Positions 37,461 to 47,027 of a DNA stretch of 64,000 nucleotides are shown piece after piece (the first letter of the stretch is position 1; every line of letters starts with the position of its first letter). Location: positions 558,001-622,000 of the forward strand of contig CAWIMD010000004.1 in assembly GCA_963837165.1 (NCBI GenBank), in the 5' to 3' direction. The position numbers and the translations under genes were made by a program. Source of the DNA: JAENWD01 sp963837165. GTDB taxonomy: Bacteria; Acidobacteriota; Vicinamibacteria; Vicinamibacterales; JAENWD01. Under the pieces are notes generated by a model, which ran no database searches, was not told where the DNA came from, and saw only the letters and a list, made by a program, of their open reading frames with translations.

Positions 37461-38238
37461 CGTCGATCGGGCCCGCGCGGGCCGGGTGGCGGTGCCCGGG
37501 CTGGTCTGGACGCTCGTCCGCACCGACTTCAAGGCCAGGTACCATGGCACGCTCAGCGGCTTCGTCTGGGCCCTGCTCAAGCCGACGCTCATGTTCGTCG
37601 TGCTGGTGGCCGTGTTCTCCCTGGTGTTCGCCTCGGATCCCACCTACAAGCTCGATCTGATCATCGGATTGTTCCTGTGGGATTTCTTCGCCGAGGGCAC
37701 CAAGACCGGCATGACCTCCCTCCACGCGAAGGGCTTCCTGCTGTCGAAAGCCCGCTTCCCCTCGTGGATCGTGGTGGTCACCTCGCTCTCGAACGCGCTC
37801 ATCACGCTCACGGTCTTCAGCGTGGTCATCGCCGTGTTCCTCACGTGGTCCGGTCGCCCGCCGGGCGGCGCCGCCCTGGTGCTGTTCGCCCTGTACCTGG
37901 TGCACCTGGTGGCGCTGGTCGCCGGCTTCTCGCTGGCAACGAGCGTGCTCTTCCTGCGCTATCGGGATCTCAACCAGGTCTGGGAGGTGGTGGTGCAGGC
38001 CGGCTTCTTCGTGGCCCCGATCATCTACCCGCTGGGCGTCATCCCGGTGCGATTCCACCTCCTCCTGTACCTCTGGCCGCCCACGCCGGTGATCGAGTTC
38101 TCGCGTGCGGTGCTGGTGGACGGCTCGGTGCCGACGCTGCGCGCGCATGCGGATCTCACGCTGATGGCGGTGGCGATGCTCACGGTGGGCGTCCTGGTAT
38201 TCCGGCGCTTCGCGCCGCGTGCGGCGGAGTACCTGTGA
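37402..38238 (+). CDS. ABC-2 polysaccharide exporter permease (Wzm/TagG family)
   Basis: 278 residues from ATG 37402, with GGAG 10 nt upstream; overlaps the TMTC-like gene by 59 nt. GTG 37486 is an alternative start. The N-terminal amphipathic LVWTLVRTDFKARYHGTLSG and six hydrophobic segments are typical of Wzm/TagG. Partner ATPase follows by GTGA overlap. Together they would flip an undecaprenyl-linked polysaccharide across the inner membrane. Confidence 0.87.
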   Translation: MTTASRGIAARSQPASLSGDVDRARAGRVAVPGLVWTLVRTDFKARYHGTLSGFVWALLKPTLMFVVLVAVFSLVFASDPTYKLDLIIGLFLWDFFAEGTKTGMTSLHAKGFLLSKARFPSWIVVVTSLSNALITLTVFSVVIAVFLTWSGRPPGGAALVLFALYLVHLVALVAGFSLATSVLFLRYRDLNQVWEVVVQAGFFVAPIIYPLGVIPVRFHLLLYLWPPTPVIEFSRAVLVDGSVPTLRAHADLTLMAVAMLTVGVLVFRRFAPRAAEYL

Positions 38239-38996
38239 GCCGCGCGCTGATCGAGGTGGCGGGCGTGAGCAAGACGTTCGAGATCCCCAGCGTCAGGCGC
38301 ACGACCGTCCGCGAGCACGTGTTCGGCCTCTTCGAGCGGAGGCGCTTCGACCCGCTGCGCGCGCTGGACGAGGTGAGCCTCGAGCTGCAGCCGGGCGAGA
38401 CGCTGGGCATCATGGGCCGCAACGGCTGCGGCAAGAGCACGCTGCTGAAGATCATCTGCGGCATCTACCAGCCGGACGGCGGGCGGGTTCTCGTGCACGC
38501 GGGCCTGACGCCAATCCTCGAGCTGGGGGTCGGCTGGAACCTGGAGCTGGACGCGATCGACAATGTCTATCTCATCGGGGCGGTGATGGGGTTGTCGCTG
38601 AAGGAGATTCGCGACGCCCTCGAGCCGATCCTCGCGTTCGCGGAGCTGGAGCGCTTCGCGCGGATGAAGCTGAAGCACTACTCGAGCGGGATGGCGTCGC
38701 GCCTCGCCTATTCGGTGGCATTCAGGGCGGTTCGCGACGTGCTGGTGCTGGACGAGATCTTCGCGGTGGGCGACGCGGGGTTCCGGGCGCGGTGCGAGGA
38801 ACGGTACCGCGAGTTGCGCGCGGCCGGGCATGCCGTGCTGCTCGTCAGCCACGACCCGCGAACGATCACCAGGTTCTGCGACCGCGCGATTCTGCTCGAT
38901 GCGGGGCGCGTGGTAGCGGAAGGCGATCCCGGAGAGGTCGCTTCGAGCTACCAGCGGGTATTGGCCTCCGGCGAACCACGCGGGCGCGCCCACTGA
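38235..38996 (+). CDS. ABC polysaccharide exporter ATPase (Wzt/TagH family)
   Basis: GTG 38235, 253 residues. Walker A GRNGCGKST, the signature YSSGMASRL, Walker B VLVLDEIFAVGD and the switch histidine in LLVSHDP are intact. It has the polysaccharide-exporter N-terminal stretch (SVRRTTVREHVFGLF) but lacks the C-terminal carbohydrate-binding domain found in long Wzt proteins. That suggests export is not coupled to recognition of a chain-end cap. Confidence 0.9.
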   Translation: MSRALIEVAGVSKTFEIPSVRRTTVREHVFGLFERRRFDPLRALDEVSLELQPGETLGIMGRNGCGKSTLLKIICGIYQPDGGRVLVHAGLTPILELGVGWNLELDAIDNVYLIGAVMGLSLKEIRDALEPILAFAELERFARMKLKHYSSGMASRLAYSVAFRAVRDVLVLDEIFAVGDAGFRARCEERYRELRAAGHAVLLVSHDPRTITRFCDRAILLDAGRVVAEGDPGEVASSYQRVLASGEPRGRAH

Positions 38997-39010
38997 CCTC
39001 GGTTGCCGAC

Positions 39011-39985
39011 ATGCCGCGCGTTTCCGTGATCGTGGCGTGCAGCGACCGCGGCACCGAGCTGCACGAGACGCTCGACGCCGTGGCAGCCCAGACCTTCCAG
39101 GACTTCGAGTGCATCGTCGTGCGCGACGCGCGCGACGGCGCGGCCTTGCCGGACCTCCTGGCGGCGAACGGGAGCCGCGGGCGCGTGGTGCACGTCGCGG
39201 GCAGCGGCTGGGCAGCGGCGCGCAATGCCGGCCTTCGCGAAGCTCGCAGCGAGCTGGTCTGCGCGCTCGAGGCCGAGGACCGTCCGGTCCCGACCTTTCT
39301 CGAACGGTCCGTCCGGGCGCTCGACGAACATCCGGACGCCGCCTTCGCATCCCACTGGTTGGAGAGCTGCGAGGGTCCGAACGCGTCGGTCGACTGCGAC
39401 TTCCCGGCCCTGCTGGCCGAAAACACGGTGAGCGACGCGGCACTCGTTCGACGACCGTCGCTTGAAGCGGTTGGCGGGCTGGACGAACGGCTTCCGCAGC
39501 GGTACGCGGCCTGGGACCTGTGGATCAGGCTCGTCGAGGCGGGCCGCCACGGCGTCATCGTCCCCGAAGTGCTGCTTCACAGCCGCAGCGAAGATCCAGC
39601 CGACCTCCCTCCGCGGCTCGATACTGATGCCGATGCCGTTGCCGAGGCCGGCGTCCTGCGGCAGTGGCTGCTGGCGCACGCCGGGACATTTCTCGCGCAC
39701 CTGCCGGAGGTGCTTGCCGCCCGGGAAGAGCTGATTGGCAGGCACGCACGCGACAACGCAACGCTGGAACAGGATCTCGCACGAGACTCCCGCGTCGCGC
39801 TGCAGCTCGCCGACGATATGTCGGTCCTCGAGCGTAGGGTCCGGGACGTACTCTGCGTTGGACGGGCTCGGGAGCAGGCCGAGTCGCTTGCGCGCGAGGT
39901 GGCGGCACTCCGCTCGTCGGCGAGCTGGCGCCTCACTGCGCCGCTGAGGGCGTTGCTCGACCTGATCCGAGGTGGCCGCCGGTGA
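39011..39985 (+). CDS. GT2-type glycosyltransferase with degenerate DXD and C-terminal coil
   Basis: ATG 39011, 324 residues. VSVIVACSDRGTELHETLDAV and the acceptor region GGLDERLPQRYAAWDLWIRL mark a GT-A fold. The usual metal motif (D-x-D-D) reads EAED, so metal binding may be altered or lost. The tail is a coiled coil ending in ASWRLTAPLRALLDLI, a motif shared with two other genes here. It lies right after the exporter ATPase. Confidence 0.78.
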   Translation: MPRVSVIVACSDRGTELHETLDAVAAQTFQDFECIVVRDARDGAALPDLLAANGSRGRVVHVAGSGWAAARNAGLREARSELVCALEAEDRPVPTFLERSVRALDEHPDAAFASHWLESCEGPNASVDCDFPALLAENTVSDAALVRRPSLEAVGGLDERLPQRYAAWDLWIRLVEAGRHGVIVPEVLLHSRSEDPADLPPRLDTDADAVAEAGVLRQWLLAHAGTFLAHLPEVLAAREELIGRHARDNATLEQDLARDSRVALQLADDMSVLERRVRDVLCVGRAREQAESLAREVAALRSSASWRLTAPLRALLDLIRGGRR

Positions 39986-41511
39986 CTCCGGGGATCGGGC
40001 TCGTGGTGCGGTGCGGCCGCCTGGCGCATCGGCTCTTCGACACGATTCGGTCGATCGAGCGGCAGGACGCCGGCGCTGCAGGCGTGGTGCTGGTCTCCGA
40101 CAGGACGACGCCATCTGCGGTGCGTCCCTGGCTCGACGCGTTCGCCCGCCATCGGGAGCTTCCCCTGGTCGAGTCCTTCTCCGACACGCCAGGCGCCGCG
40201 TGGAACGCGGGCGTGCGAGGCACGAGCGCTCCGCTGCTGTCGTGCCTGGAGGCCGGAGATCAGCTCGACCGGCGTTTCACGCGGTTGTCGACGGACTTGA
40301 TGCTCGCCGATCCGGCGCCATCGCTCGTGTCCACGGGCTGGGTCGTCTGCGGCGTGGCTGGCGAGTCCCGGCGAACGTCTCCGGCCTGCCTTGACGCAGG
40401 CGGCCTGATCGCCGATTTCGACGCGGCACATCGCTCCTCGGTGTTCCGCCGAACGTCGTTCGACGCCGTGGGGGGGTTCGACGAGACCCTGCCGCTGCTC
40501 GCCTCGTTCGAGTTCTTTCTCCGGCTGGTGCTCGCCAGCGGTGCGGGCGTAGCGCACCGGCTCACGCTCGTGGAGCAAGAGGACGAGGCCGCCTCCCACG
40601 ATCCGCGCGCACGCGCCCGGGCGGTCGCCGCCATCATCGCGCGTCATCGCGGGACGTTCTCCACGTTCTGGCTCGATGCGTTGTCCGGCCAACACACACG
40701 CGCGCACGATGTGAGCCTGCGACGTCGTGCGCTCTGCCACCAACGGCGCGCGACGACAGCATCGATGGACGCGACGCGCCGGCGCATCGAAACGGCCAGG
40801 GCGACCCTCGCGGATGATGGCCGGGCCGACATCCCGTGGGGGGGGCACCGGCGCCTGGCTCCGCTCTCCAATCAGTGGGGCTTCGACCGCGGGCTCCCGG
40901 TGGACCGGTCCTACATCGTCGACTTTCTCCGGCGGCACGCCGACGACATCCACGGCACGGTCCTGGAAGTGCAGGAACCGGTGTACTCGCGCCAGTTCGG
41001 CGGATTGCGCGTCACGCTGAGCGACGTCCTCGACATCTCTCCCGAGAACCAGGCGGCAACGATCGTCGCCGACCTCAGGGCCGCGCCAAACATTCCCGAT
41101 GACGCCTACGATTGCCTCATCCTGACGCAGACGCTCCATGCAATCGACGACATGACGGCCGCAATCCGCGAGTGCGCCCGCGTGCTCAGGCCGGGAGGGG
41201 TTCTCCTGGCGACGTTCCCGGCTGCGAGCCTGACGTCCGTCGAGTACGGGCGGGGGCGGGACTTCTGGCGTCTGACGGAGGATGGCGTGAGGCAGCTCGG
41301 CGCGGCGGCATTTCCGTCAGGCGAGATTCACGTCACCTCGTACGGCAACGTGCTCACCACGAGCGCGTCGCTCTACGGCGTCGCGAGCCACGAGCTCACC
41401 GAGGCGGAGCTCTGGACGCACGACCGCCTGGCAGCGACCGTGCTGGCGATGCGGGCCGTCAAGCCGGATGAGGCGAGCGGTCTGCCTCCGCGGGTCGTCC
41501 CCAGGTCCTGA
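39982..41511 (+). CDS. GT2-like / SAM methyltransferase-like fusion protein
   Basis: GTG 39982 overlaps the previous stop (GTGA); 509 residues. The N-terminal ~240 residues are GT2-like (IGLVVRCGRLAHRLFDTIRS, GGFDETLPLLASFEFFLRL) but the DXD position reads EAGD. Residues of about 300-450 resemble a methyltransferase fold: SDVLDISPENQAATIVADL, LILTQTLHAIDD and VLRPGGVLLATFP, with a poor glycine-rich motif I. Such GT2-methyltransferase fusions are common in O-antigen clusters. Convergent with the deacetylase/radical SAM gene, overlapping it by 53 nt. Confidence 0.8.
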   Translation: MTPGIGLVVRCGRLAHRLFDTIRSIERQDAGAAGVVLVSDRTTPSAVRPWLDAFARHRELPLVESFSDTPGAAWNAGVRGTSAPLLSCLEAGDQLDRRFTRLSTDLMLADPAPSLVSTGWVVCGVAGESRRTSPACLDAGGLIADFDAAHRSSVFRRTSFDAVGGFDETLPLLASFEFFLRLVLASGAGVAHRLTLVEQEDEAASHDPRARARAVAAIIARHRGTFSTFWLDALSGQHTRAHDVSLRRRALCHQRRATTASMDATRRRIETARATLADDGRADIPWGGHRRLAPLSNQWGFDRGLPVDRSYIVDFLRRHADDIHGTVLEVQEPVYSRQFGGLRVTLSDVLDISPENQAATIVADLRAAPNIPDDAYDCLILTQTLHAIDDMTAAIRECARVLRPGGVLLATFPAASLTSVEYGRGRDFWRLTEDGVRQLGAAAFPSGEIHVTSYGNVLTTSASLYGVASHELTEAELWTHDRLAATVLAMRAVKPDEASGLPPRVVPRS

Positions 41512-44500
41512 GCGGGTCCGTGCAGCGGTAGCACGTGCCGGGGATGCCCGACTGGGTCAGGAAGGCGCGCCGCAGCCGGACGTACGCCTCGCCGTTCCAC
41601 ACCTCCTCGATCGACTGCTGCGTGAGGTTGCCCATCGACTGGCGGAGCGTGCAGCAGGTGCGGACGCTGCCGTCCGCCCTGGCATGAAGGACCTTCCAGG
41701 GCGCCGTGCAGGTGAGCCAGGGCGGATTCGCCGGCGGCGGCGGCTCGACCGCCAGCAGGCCGCGGCGGCCCCTGAAGTGGAGGCCGTTCGAGTAGGCAAC
41801 CCACGTTGCCTCGATTCGGGGCAGCTGTGCCTCGAAGGTCTGCCGATCCGACTCGTCGAGAACGAACGCTTCCTCTTCCGGCACCTCGGGGTCCTCGTCG
41901 TAGAAGTACACGTGCTCGACGCCGTACGTCTTCGCGAGAACGAAGATATTCGCCAGGTCGTGGATGTTCCGCTTCGACATCGTGGACGAGAATGTCAGCA
42001 TCGGGTGGGGGCGGCTCCCCTTTCGCTCCTGCACCAGCCTGAGGCTGGCCAGCAGGTCCTCGAACCGGATGCCGCGGCGGATGCGCTCGAACACGTCCTT
42101 CGTCCCGCCGTCCACCGAGAACTGCAGCCCGACATTCTCGAACAGCGCGGCATCGACGAAGGCCGGAGATACGCGCTTGCCATTGGTAGACAGGCAGATC
42201 TTCGCGTGGGCGGGTGCCCGCCGACGCACCTCTCCAACCATCTGCACCATCCCGGCGGCCAGAGTCGGCTCGCCACTCGAGAACAGATTGATCTGCGAGG
42301 CGGTGGACACGAGCGGCGCGAGCGTCTCGAACAGGGCCGGCGGCATGTCGAGACCGGAATCGCCCGGCGCGCGGAACGACACCGGGCACATGACGCAGCG
42401 GGCGTTACAGCGCGAGGACGGATCGATGATCAGGAACTGCGGCCGCGACGCCAGCACCGACCTGCCTGCCGCAATTTCGTGACGCGAGAGCTGATCGTTC
42501 TGGGTCCACGTGGCCCGAACCCGTTGATTGGCGGCCCCGGGAGCGACCGGCGCGGTAACCGAGAGCGCGGGCCCGCGGCTTTCCCTGCCGACATCGAACA
42601 GGCGATCGAGCGCCACGGCGAACCCCTCCGCCGGCGCCTCGAGGCGCGGCAGCCGCATGGGGTCGCTGTCGGCCGTCACGACGCCGGGCTGCACGGTCAC
42701 CGCCAGCAGGTGCGGCGTGGCGCGCACTATCTCGCCGAGCGCCGTGTCGTGCTCTCCGAAGGGATAGGCGAACGACACGACGGCGCGGTCGAGCAGCGCC
42801 TCCAGCGAGCGCTTCGCGCGGGCCAGTTCGGCGCGCTGCACGTCCGGCGGGTGCCGGGGCAACAGCAGGTGGTGCTCCGAATGTGATCCAACCTCCATGC
42901 CCGGCATCCGGGAGAGCGCCAGAATCTCGTCGGCCAACAGCACACGGTAGTCTTCACGCCGAGCGCGGCCCACGCCCTTCGAGAGTGCCAATGCTTCGAG
43001 GATGGCATCGCGCTCGGCTGCAGATGCCGGCAGCAGCACGCCGTGGAGGGCACGCTGCGCCTGACGGCGACCCTCCGGCGTGCCGAGCTCGAGGTGCAGT
43101 GGACCGGAGGGAGTCGGAATCCGGATCGCCTGCAGGGATGCAGCGTCGAACAGCATGCGCTCGACCTCGTCGTGCCACCCCTCGTGCGATTCGTCGATGC
43201 GGTCTGTATTCACAAAGAACGTCGCCGGCAGCCCTGCCTCGGCCAGCAGCGGCGCGGCCGTCGTCAGCGCGTCGCGATACCCGTCGTCGAACGTCAGTGC
43301 CACGGCCCGGGGGGGCAGCGCGCCGCTGCGGGATGCCAGAAAGAAGTCCACCAGCGGCATCACCGTGCAGTGGTCGGCGAGATAGCGGATGTGCTCGCGG
43401 AACTGCTCCGGCCTGATGCAGAGCTTGTGGGAGTCGGGTGAAAGTGCCGCGATGCGGTGGTAGCCGAGCACCACGCCTGCTGTGTCCCTCGCGACTGGCG
43501 CCGTGCGCCGGGACCAGGTCAACCGGGGGAGCGCCGGGCACCCGACGCGCGCGCAGGCCGAGACCAGAACGCCACCTCTCCCGTCCACGTCAAACGCCCT
43601 CATCGGGAGCACCCGTGCGAGGGCAGTGCGCAGCCGGATCGCGGCGGGCGCCTCGCCGTCTCCGGCTTCAGCAATGGCCGCCGCGCCACTCCCGGCTGCC
43701 ATGAGCATCAGCGTCCCACCGGGCTTCAGGGTCCGCAGCACCCCCGCGAGGTCGGCTTCCGACGGTTCTGCCCCGAGCGCGAGGATGATCAGGGTGTCGA
43801 GCGATGCCGCCTCGAGAGCAGCCGAGTCGTTCAGGAGGCGGCGCCTCCCGGATGGAATGGGTTCGTCAGCGTCCCAGGGGAGGACGTCCATTCCGCCAAG
43901 GGCCCAGAGGGCATCGCTCAGCACCGCGGTCCGGCCCCGGATCAGCCATCGTCGTTCTTGAAGGCCCGCGTCGATAGCGCGTTTCAGAGCGCTGTCGGCC
44001 CAGGCGACCCGCTCGCCATCCGCGAGTCCACCCGCCGGCCCGGGCAACGCAAGCCCACGGCGGGCAGCCGCGACGCGAGATTCGAGATCATCGAGCTCGC
44101 CCTCGAGGGCGGCGCGACGCTGAGCGAGGTGGCGGTGATGTGCGGCGAGCTCGGCCAGGAAGTCATCCTTGTCGGCCAGGACCTCCGTCCCAAACGTCTC
44201 GAGCACGTCAGCGTGCCTGTCGAGGATGCGGCTCATGGCGGCGCGGTACGCCGCAGGCTCGATCCCGCGGTGGAATCGAGAGTCCGGCCGGACGCGATAG
44301 AGGAGCAACGGTTCGTCCACGATCTGTCCGGTGAACCCCCTGCCGATCGCCTGGAGCCAGAAGTCGAGATCCTCATACGCGGTCAGGACCGGGTCGAAGC
44401 CGCCAACCGCGTTCCAGAGACTGCGCCGGAACAACGAGCTGATGTGGACCGATCCACGCGTGAGCGTCCCCGGGAGTGACGTGGACGGCGGCGTCCAGCG

Positions 44501-44891
44501 ATAATCGGCGCCCTCGAACGCCTGGACACCGCTGGAGACGAAGCCCAAGGAGGCATCGAGATCGAGCCGTTCTCCCAGCCGCTCGAGATACCGCGGTGTC
44601 ATCACGTCGTCGGCGTCGAGCAGCGCGATGTACTCGGCGCGGGTCACGGCGACGCCGGTGTTCCTCGCAACTGCAACTCCTCGGTGGGGCGCCGAGACGA
44701 CACGAGTCGCCGGCCGCACGAGTTGCTCGATGACCTGCCTCGTGTACACATCGGTCGATCCATCGTCAATCACGACGATTCTCGGCCGGGCGGCGCGTCT
44801 GCGCGAGCGCGCTGTCCACGGTCTCCTCGAGCGTACGACCGAGGTCATGGCAGGGGATGACGACGGCGATGTCAGGAAGAGGCGCGGCCAT
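41459..44891 (-). CDS. GT2 / methyltransferase-like / polysaccharide deacetylase / radical SAM-SPASM fusion, frameshifted near start
   Basis: From ATG 44891 (MAAPLPDIAVVIPCHDLG) to 41459 the span is 3n+1 nt; an extra T at 44779-44780 splits the first ~37 codons from the rest. Corrected, it would be about 1143 residues. Order: GT2 (LLDADDVMTP near residue 91); a degenerate methyltransferase-like part (LRTLKPGGTLMLM); a NodB deacetylase (LTFDDGYRDA near 532, SHSEHH, SFAYPFGEHD); a radical SAM domain with C828-xxx-C832-xx-C835 and LFSSGEPTLA; and a C-terminal SPASM-like Cys cluster (CTAPW, CC, CYRC). I know of no named family with this order. It could modify a glycan at several steps. The gene lies downstream of two GT2 genes. 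Confidence 0.8.
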
Positions 44892-44895
44892 TGGC

Positions 44896-45954
44896 CTATC
44901 CGTCGGCCTTTGGCGCCACGAACCGCCGTCGTGCCGCCAGTAACAGATCGTACGCCCCGCGGAGGGGCGCCGTCACACGCCAGCTCCACGAGGAACGCAG
45001 CGCGTCCACTTCGGCCCGGGCGGCGGCGAGCGCATGGGCAAGGGGGGCAGGCGCGGAGCCGGTGGCTGGGCCGCCGCCAGCGAGCGCCTCGAGCTGCGCC
45101 AGCTCCGCCCGCCCGGCCTCGACCAGCGGCTCGAGATGCAGGGTCAGGTCGTGCTCGATGCGGCGGTTCTCGCGCAGGAGGCGTCCGCACTCGTCCTCCT
45201 GCAGCAGCAGCACGTCGCGCAGGTGCCTTGTGTAGCTGTCCCGGTGCTTCTCGAGCAGCGTGCGCCAGACCCGGCTGCGAATCGCGGGGTCCTCCGCGAT
45301 GCGCCGCATCGATCCCTGCCGCTGGCGATACTGGAACAGAACCTCGGGAAGGACCACGCCGCGATATCCGCGCTCGACCAGCGAAATCCAGAGATCCCAG
45401 TCCTCAGAGCCGTACAGATACGCGCGCTCGTCGTATCCGCCGACCGCCTCGACGGCCGACCGCCTCACCGGAGCTGCCGTCAGCACGACGCACTCGGCGA
45501 GCAGCGCCGGGAAATCACAGCGTTCCTGCCGCCATGTCCACTGCTCCAGCCCGAAGCACTCCGCCCATGTGGACACGAAGGCCACGCCGGAGTCGCTGTC
45601 GAGCACCGCGAGCGTCTTCTCGAAGAACGACGGGTGCAACCTGTCGTCGGCATCGAGCGCGCAGACGTACCGTCCACGGGCATGGGCGAGGGCGAGATTG
45701 CGGGCTGCGGGCAGACCGCGGTTCCCGGTGGCGAGGACGGTCGTGCGCGGGTAGTCCAGCGCGCCCAGGATCCGATTGGTCTCCTCATCAGTCGAGCCAT
45801 CGTTGACGACGACGATCTCGAAGTCCTGCCGGCTCTGGGCGAGCACGCTCTCGATCGCGTCGCGAACGTACCTGCCCAGGTTGTAGCACGACATGATGAC
45901 CGACACGGCGGGCGCCGTCGTTGGCGCGCCTGACCGGGCGAGCGGGGCGGCCAT
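44896..45954 (-). CDS. Glycosyltransferase family 2 with C-terminal coil
   Basis: ATG 45954, 352 residues. VSVIMSCYNLGRYVRDAIESV, VVNDGSTDEE, CALDADDRLHPSF (intact DXD) and GGYDERAYLYGSEDWDLWISL make a canonical GT-A enzyme. The C-terminal ~90 residues are a charged coiled coil ending SWSWRVTAPLRGAYDLL. It precedes the large fusion gene by 4 nt and is likely cotranscribed with it. Confidence 0.87.
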   Translation of the reverse strand: MAAPLARSGAPTTAPAVSVIMSCYNLGRYVRDAIESVLAQSRQDFEIVVVNDGSTDEETNRILGALDYPRTTVLATGNRGLPAARNLALAHARGRYVCALDADDRLHPSFFEKTLAVLDSDSGVAFVSTWAECFGLEQWTWRQERCDFPALLAECVVLTAAPVRRSAVEAVGGYDERAYLYGSEDWDLWISLVERGYRGVVLPEVLFQYRQRQGSMRRIAEDPAIRSRVWRTLLEKHRDSYTRHLRDVLLLQEDECGRLLRENRRIEHDLTLHLEPLVEAGRAELAQLEALAGGGPATGSAPAPLAHALAAARAEVDALRSSWSWRVTAPLRGAYDLLLAARRRFVAPKADG

Positions 45955-45955
45955 C

Positions 45956-47002
45956 TCAGTATCCCCTGAGCACGCGCAGCAGTGCGCGGACCGGGCGGGT
46001 CCACCGCCAGCTCAAGGATCGCTCAATGGCCTGCAGCGTGCGCGTGCGCTCTCCCAGCTCGGACTCGAGCCGGGAGATCTCCTCGTTCGCGGCCGTCGCG
46101 ACCTCATCCAGCTCACGCGCGCGGCGGGTCTCTCGCGCCAGATCGACCGTGGCCCGCTGCAACGCTTCCCTTGCGTCGGCAATCGCCTGCTGCTGGCTCG
46201 CGAGGTGCCGCACGGCCATCTCCGCCCGCTGCGCCACGGCATCGTATCGGGCCAGCGTCTGCGGATCGCGGATGAAGCCGGTAGTGACCGACACGCCGTC
46301 GTACTGCACGTGCCAACCCCTGGCACGCTCTTCGGGCCTGAACCGCGGCCGGCGCTCATGAAGGATCTTGCGCTCGCCATGGTGCTGGCTGCGCACCGGA
46401 TAGTGCCGCAACACGAACGGCAGGGGGAACACGCGGCGCCCCTCGAATGCCGCCTCGTGTCCGCCGCTGGTCACGAGGTCTACCGGTTGCGAACCCCGCT
46501 TCCAGCAGTTGACGCGTACGCGATCGTACGGTGCGGCCGGCTCGCAGAACGTGAGCACCTGCCGGACGTCGTCGCCCGGCTGGAACGCGTCGTCGGTAGG
46601 CCGGAAGTCGAGGCACTGAAACGCGATGGCGTTGAACCCGAGCGCGTCGACGACCGCGATGCCCTCGCGAAGCGAGCACCCGATCCAGGGCGTCTCGCGG
46701 AACTCGTCGGCATCCTGGTGGATGAACCAGTCGGCATCCAGCCTGAGCGCCAGATCGGCCTTCCGCTGCAGGATGCGCTCCCAGTCGAACCGGTTGGAGG
46801 CCTCGACGCCATGCGGCAGTTGCTCGATGCCCAGCACGCCGTTCCCGACGAGCGGCTCGATCTCCTCGAGCGTCCCGTCGGTCGAGCCATCGTCCATGAA
46901 GTACACCTGGATTTCCTGGGCGACCAGGTCGCGCACGACGCTGCCGACGATGTCGGCCTCGTTGTAGGCGGAGAGGAGGGCAACGACCGAGACGTCGGGC
47001 AT
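45956..47002 (-). CDS. GT2-like glycosyltransferase with C-terminal coil
   Basis: ATG 47002 gives 348 residues; TTG 47017 is a weaker option. VSVVALLSAYNEADIVGSVV and FMDDGSTDGT start the GT-A fold; the acidic site reads RLDADWFIHQDADEF. The middle has Arg/His-rich segments; the tail is a coiled coil ending SLSWRWTRPVRALLRVL, like the two other GT2 genes. It begins 25 nt after rlmB, so it may be read from the housekeeping operon. Confidence 0.82.
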   Translation of the reverse strand: MPDVSVVALLSAYNEADIVGSVVRDLVAQEIQVYFMDDGSTDGTLEEIEPLVGNGVLGIEQLPHGVEASNRFDWERILQRKADLALRLDADWFIHQDADEFRETPWIGCSLREGIAVVDALGFNAIAFQCLDFRPTDDAFQPGDDVRQVLTFCEPAAPYDRVRVNCWKRGSQPVDLVTSGGHEAAFEGRRVFPLPFVLRHYPVRSQHHGERKILHERRPRFRPEERARGWHVQYDGVSVTTGFIRDPQTLARYDAVAQRAEMAVRHLASQQQAIADAREALQRATVDLARETRRARELDEVATAANEEISRLESELGERTRTLQAIERSLSWRWTRPVRALLRVLRGY

Positions 47003-47027
47003 GATCTCGCCCGGCAATTCTACGCCG

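Noticed and set aside
28032..47002. Glycan island as a prophage or transposon
   Set aside because: No integrase, transposase, phage gene or flanking direct repeat seen; tRNA genes at its edge are intact operon members.
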